DNA of 40,369 nucleotides from DATBLQ01 sp036555325 (GTDB lineage: Bacteria > Pseudomonadota > Alphaproteobacteria > Rhizobiales > Aestuariivirgaceae). The position numbers and the translations under genes were made by a program. Positions within the stretch are counted from its first letter, which is position 1, and each line of letters begins with the position of its first letter. Positions 38,525-40,369 of the stretch are shown one piece after another. Under the pieces are notes generated by a model that saw only the letters and a program-made list of their open reading frames with translations, ran no database searches and was not told the DNA's origin. The stretch is from contig DATBLQ010000020.1 of NCBI GenBank assembly GCA_036555325.1, positions 1-40,369 on the forward strand, written 5' to 3'.

Positions 38525-38640
38525 ACATGGGCAGGTGAAGCCCGTGTGACCTTAGCCTAGCGGTTGAGGTCAAGGGTCCAAGTCTAGGGAGGTTATGCTT
38601 CAGCGCCGTGCCTAAGCCTAAGGCGGGCGATTTTTCTTTT
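38525..38640 (+). ncRNA. candidate small RNA with own promoter and terminator
   Basis: The 418-bp gap between DUF1467 and proS holds no recognisable protein gene. On the plus strand GTGACA (38490-38495), 17 bp, then TATGGT (38513-38518) forms a weak promoter. The transcript would begin with an 8-bp stem-loop, ACATGGGC-AGGTGAA-GCCCGTGT (38525-38547). It would end in a terminator: CGCC and GCCT pair with AGGC and GGCG (38604-38629) and ATTTTTCTTTT follows. All genes around it are on the minus strand, so the terminator has no known gene to serve. I do not recognise it as 6S, SRP, tmRNA or RNase P RNA. Confidence 0.35.
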
Positions 38641-38666
38641 GAGCGGCGCTGAGCTATCAGGAATTC

Positions 38667-38697
38667 AAAGCAAGGCTTTCTGCCTTGCTTTTCTTTT
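38667..38697 (+). terminator. rho-independent terminator hairpin
   Basis: GCAAGGC (38670-38676) and GCCTTGC (38682-38688) form a perfect 7-bp stem with loop TTTCT, extended by A-T pairs and followed by TTTTCTTTT on the plus strand. It is a second terminator behind the candidate small RNA. Read on the minus strand it follows the DUF1467 stop by about 35 bp with a shorter T-run, so it may also end the mce-DUF1467 transcript. Confidence 0.75.
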
Positions 38698-38732
38698 ACA
38701 TGCAGGAGCGGCTCAAGCCGTCGCCAAGCCTG

Positions 38733-38993
38733 TCACGGCGCCTTGGCAACGCCGTCGAGCGTCAAGATTCCGGCCTGGAAGAGCCAGAGTCCCGCGGCCA
38801 GGATCGCACCGGCAATGATGCTGGTCGCCACAAGCTTTCTGATCATCATGGGTCTGATGGGTGCACTCGGTGCGTGTCCCGGCTCAACTTCGATGCCGGA
38901 CTCGTGCGCACTCGTTGCGCCCCAAGGCAGCACCGCGAAGAGAACGAGCCACCATATGATGAAATAGATGGCGCAGAGGGTGATGACGCTCAT
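38733..38993 (-). CDS. DUF1467 family small membrane protein
   Basis: An 86-residue protein with two membrane helices: TLCAIYFIIWWLVLFAVLPWG near the N-terminus and a second one around residues 52-75. Between them is a short polar loop with IEVEPGHAPSAP. This is the DUF1467 family, widespread in alphaproteobacteria, of unknown function and regularly encoded between mce and proS. The start overlaps the mce stop (ATGA), so the two are translationally coupled. Confidence 0.9.
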   Translation of the reverse strand: MSVITLCAIYFIIWWLVLFAVLPWGATSAHESGIEVEPGHAPSAPIRPMMIRKLVATSIIAGAILAAGLWLFQAGILTLDGVAKAP

Positions 38994-39394
38994 GCCTGCT
39001 CCAGCTCCACAAGCGTGCCGCAGAAGTCCTTCGGGTGCAGAAACAGGACGGGCTTGCCATGCGCTCCAATTTTAGGCTCGCCGTCGCCAAGTATCCTTGC
39101 GCCGTCCTTCCTCAGCTTGTCGCGCGCTGCACGAATATCCTTCACCTCGTAACAAATATGATGAATGCCGCCTTGGGGGTTTTTCTGAAGATAACCGCTG
39201 ATGGGCGAGTTGGCGCCCAATGGTTCCAGCAATTCGATCTTGGTGTTGGCCAACTCGACGAACACGACCGTCACTCCATGTTCGGGCTGAGGCAGCGGGT
39301 TTGAGACCTTGGCCCCGAGCGTGCGGCGATAAATGTCGCTTGCCCGAGCGAGATCGGTAACCGCGATCGCAACGTGATTGAGACGGTCAAGCAT
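38990..39394 (-). CDS. mce: methylmalonyl-CoA epimerase
   Basis: The 134-residue vicinal-oxygen-chelate enzyme interconverts the (R) and (S) forms of methylmalonyl-CoA in propionate catabolism. It begins LDRLNHVAIAVTDLARA with the first metal-binding His, has GIHHICYEVKDI with the second His near residue 88, and ends GTLVELEQA with the metal-binding Glu. AGAGGAATTCCCGC precedes the ATG. The mce-DUF1467-proS-lolC-lolD order is a conserved Hyphomicrobiales arrangement. Confidence 0.95.
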   Translation of the reverse strand: MLDRLNHVAIAVTDLARASDIYRRTLGAKVSNPLPQPEHGVTVVFVELANTKIELLEPLGANSPISGYLQKNPQGGIHHICYEVKDIRAARDKLRKDGARILGDGEPKIGAHGKPVLFLHPKDFCGTLVELEQA

Positions 39395-39449
39395 GCGGGA
39401 ATTCCTCTTGGGTCGAGATCAAACTACCCGCGCCGCCCCCGTGATCAAG

Positions 39450-40175
39450 TCATGGATTGTCACGCGCCAGCCTTTCCAGAACTGACTGGCGTGCGCCGGG
39501 GCTCGGCAAGCCGCGAGGCCCCAGGATATGGCGCTCGAGGAAGTAGCCGGTCAATTTCAACCCGTCGACAACATCGGATCGATCGGGAATGCCCTTCGCT
39601 TCCGAAAGGAACTGCGGCAGTTTCAGCAAGCGATCGCGGTAGGGCTCACCCGCCTCAGCGCCCACGGCGCGGCCTGTTTTCGGCGATACATACGCCAATG
39701 CCTCATTGCTTCCGGTGGCTGCACAGCGGGCAAGATCAAGGCCGAAGCCGAGTTCGTCGAGCAGGCCGAGTTCCCAGCGGGCGAGAAGTGCCGGCCAAAT
39801 CGCATCGTCCTCCAGCCGGTCGAGCAAGACCTTGGTTGCATCGTATATGCGCGGATGCGGTTCGCGTTCGGGAAGCAGTTGAGCAAGGGCGGTGACCGTG
39901 GTCAGCCCGGCGAGCTTGAAAGGATCGTCCATGAGTTGAGCGGCGCGCGGCGAGGTCATCTCCACCGTGAAGAGGCCCAAATGATCCTCAAGCCGCGCAC
40001 GCCATGTGGCGATGACGGAATTTCCCGGCTGCAGCACCGGCCTCAGCGCACGCGACCTGCCTCCGCGCACGAGCCCCAGGCTTCTGCCACGCCCGCGGGT
40101 CAGCGCTTCGACAATCGCGCTGGTTTCACCGTGGCGCCGAACAGCCAGCACAATGGCTTCCTCGCTCCAAAGCAT
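39450..40175 (-). CDS. recO: DNA repair protein RecO
   Basis: The 241-residue RecO helps load RecA at gaps with RecR. The N-terminal OB domain reads EEAIVLAVRRHGETSAIVEALTRGRG and continues through LGLVRGGRSRALRPVLQPG, all close to the family pattern. The C-terminal part is helical (LLARWELGLLDELGFGLDLARCAATG), with one cysteine of the zinc site visible, while other metal ligands are not obvious, as is common in alphaproteobacteria. AGGA lies about eight bases before the ATG. Its usual upstream partner era is not seen; the region to its right holds a structured repeat instead. Confidence 0.93.
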   Translation of the reverse strand: MLWSEEAIVLAVRRHGETSAIVEALTRGRGRSLGLVRGGRSRALRPVLQPGNSVIATWRARLEDHLGLFTVEMTSPRAAQLMDDPFKLAGLTTVTALAQLLPEREPHPRIYDATKVLLDRLEDDAIWPALLARWELGLLDELGFGLDLARCAATGSNEALAYVSPKTGRAVGAEAGEPYRDRLLKLPQFLSEAKGIPDRSDVVDGLKLTGYFLERHILGPRGLPSPGARQSVLERLARDNP

Positions 40176-40266
40176 TGGGAGTTCCTAGCGCATCTGGTGC
40201 CAAAACACACGGGGACAGCGGCTGTGGCCGGCCGGCTCACTGGAGCCTCCGGTTTAAGAAGGAGGA

Positions 40267-40335
40267 GGAGCGCTGCCGCCCTGCGGATGAGGGCAAAACA
40301 GCTGTTTTTTAAAACATGCAGAGCGGCAACGCTCC
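40267..40335. repeat. nested inverted repeat at right edge
   Basis: GGAGCGCTGCCGC (40267-40279) and GCGGCAACGCTCC (40323-40335) pair with one G-T mismatch over 13 bp. Inside lie a small hairpin (GCCCT with AGGGC, 40278-40294 region) and the perfect 14-bp palindrome AAAACAGCTGTTTT (40295-40308). GCGTTTTTA follows on the plus strand. It lies 92 bp upstream of recO. It may be a terminator, a REP-like element or part of an RNA. Confidence 0.45.
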
Positions 40336-40369
40336 ACCCGGCGTTTTTACCCCTGGATACGCGACATTC

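Noticed and set aside
38315..38660. tRNA or known housekeeping RNA in the proS-DUF1467 gap
   Set aside because: No T-loop sequence, no cloverleaf, and no match to the conserved cores of SRP, tmRNA or RNase P RNA on either strand.
40309..40369. Possible 3' end of a gene entering from the right (19 codons then TAA on the minus strand)
   Set aside because: Too short and unlike the end of Era or any protein I know; it also overlaps the inverted repeat arm.

Overview
The window comes from a free-living-type alphaproteobacterium, most likely of the Hyphomicrobiales (Rhizobiales). The evidence is gene order: trpG-trpD-trpC-moaC-moeA with lexA and comEC nearby, then gltX-gltA, then the long leftward run rpsB-tsf-pyrH-frr-uppS-cdsA-rseP-bamA-fabZ, and dnaE-lolD-lolC-proS-DUF1467-mce. 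Supporting signs are the alphaproteobacterial SOS box (GAAC-N7-GAAC), a short ProS without the editing insertion, and a uS2 protein with a long C-terminal extension. No rRNA, tRNA, CRISPR, phage or insertion sequence was recognised.

Layout. 1-2675: accessory genes (edge-truncated MlaC-like lipid carrier, GNAT acetyltransferase, EamA exporter, free-standing YbaK editing protein). 2672-7060: a carbohydrate-type ABC importer (two permeases and a Tat-exported binding protein, no ATPase) divergent from an SDR dehydrogenase, with a perfect 17-bp palindrome between them. 7269-11377: trpGDC-moaC-moeA, without trpE beside it. 11474-13106: a PerM/AI-2E-type membrane protein and a small lytic transglycosylase. 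13277-16260: lexA with two SOS-box-like sites, and comEC. 16345-19189: gltX and gltA. 19200-28585: envelope and translation genes on the minus strand, from the rpsB promoter down to fabZ. 28624-38314: DUF2339 protein, dnaE, lolD, lolC, proS. 38315-38732: a 418-bp gap with a possible small RNA and a second terminator hairpin. 38733-40175: DUF1467 gene, mce, recO. The right edge holds a nested inverted repeat.

The most striking point is what is absent. In related Hyphomicrobiales the lipid A genes lpxD (between bamA and fabZ) and lpxA-lpxI-lpxB (between fabZ and gltA) sit in this cluster, and dxr sits between cdsA and rseP. Here gltA and fabZ stop 10 bp apart, fabZ and bamA are about 56 bp apart, and cdsA and rseP are 116 bp apart. 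The genes were removed on both sides of an intact fabZ while bamA, rseP, lolC, lolD and an MlaC-like gene are kept. This suggests an outer membrane built without lipid A, or relocation of the pathway; the window alone cannot decide. Loss of dxr from its usual place also suggests a substitute for the second MEP-pathway step.

Together the genes cover outer-membrane assembly (bamA, lolCD, rseP, mlaC-like), phospholipid and undecaprenyl synthesis (cdsA, uppS, fabZ), translation (rpsB, tsf, frr, gltX, proS, ybaK), replication and repair (dnaE, recO, lexA), tryptophan and molybdenum cofactor synthesis, and central or propionate carbon metabolism (gltA, mce).
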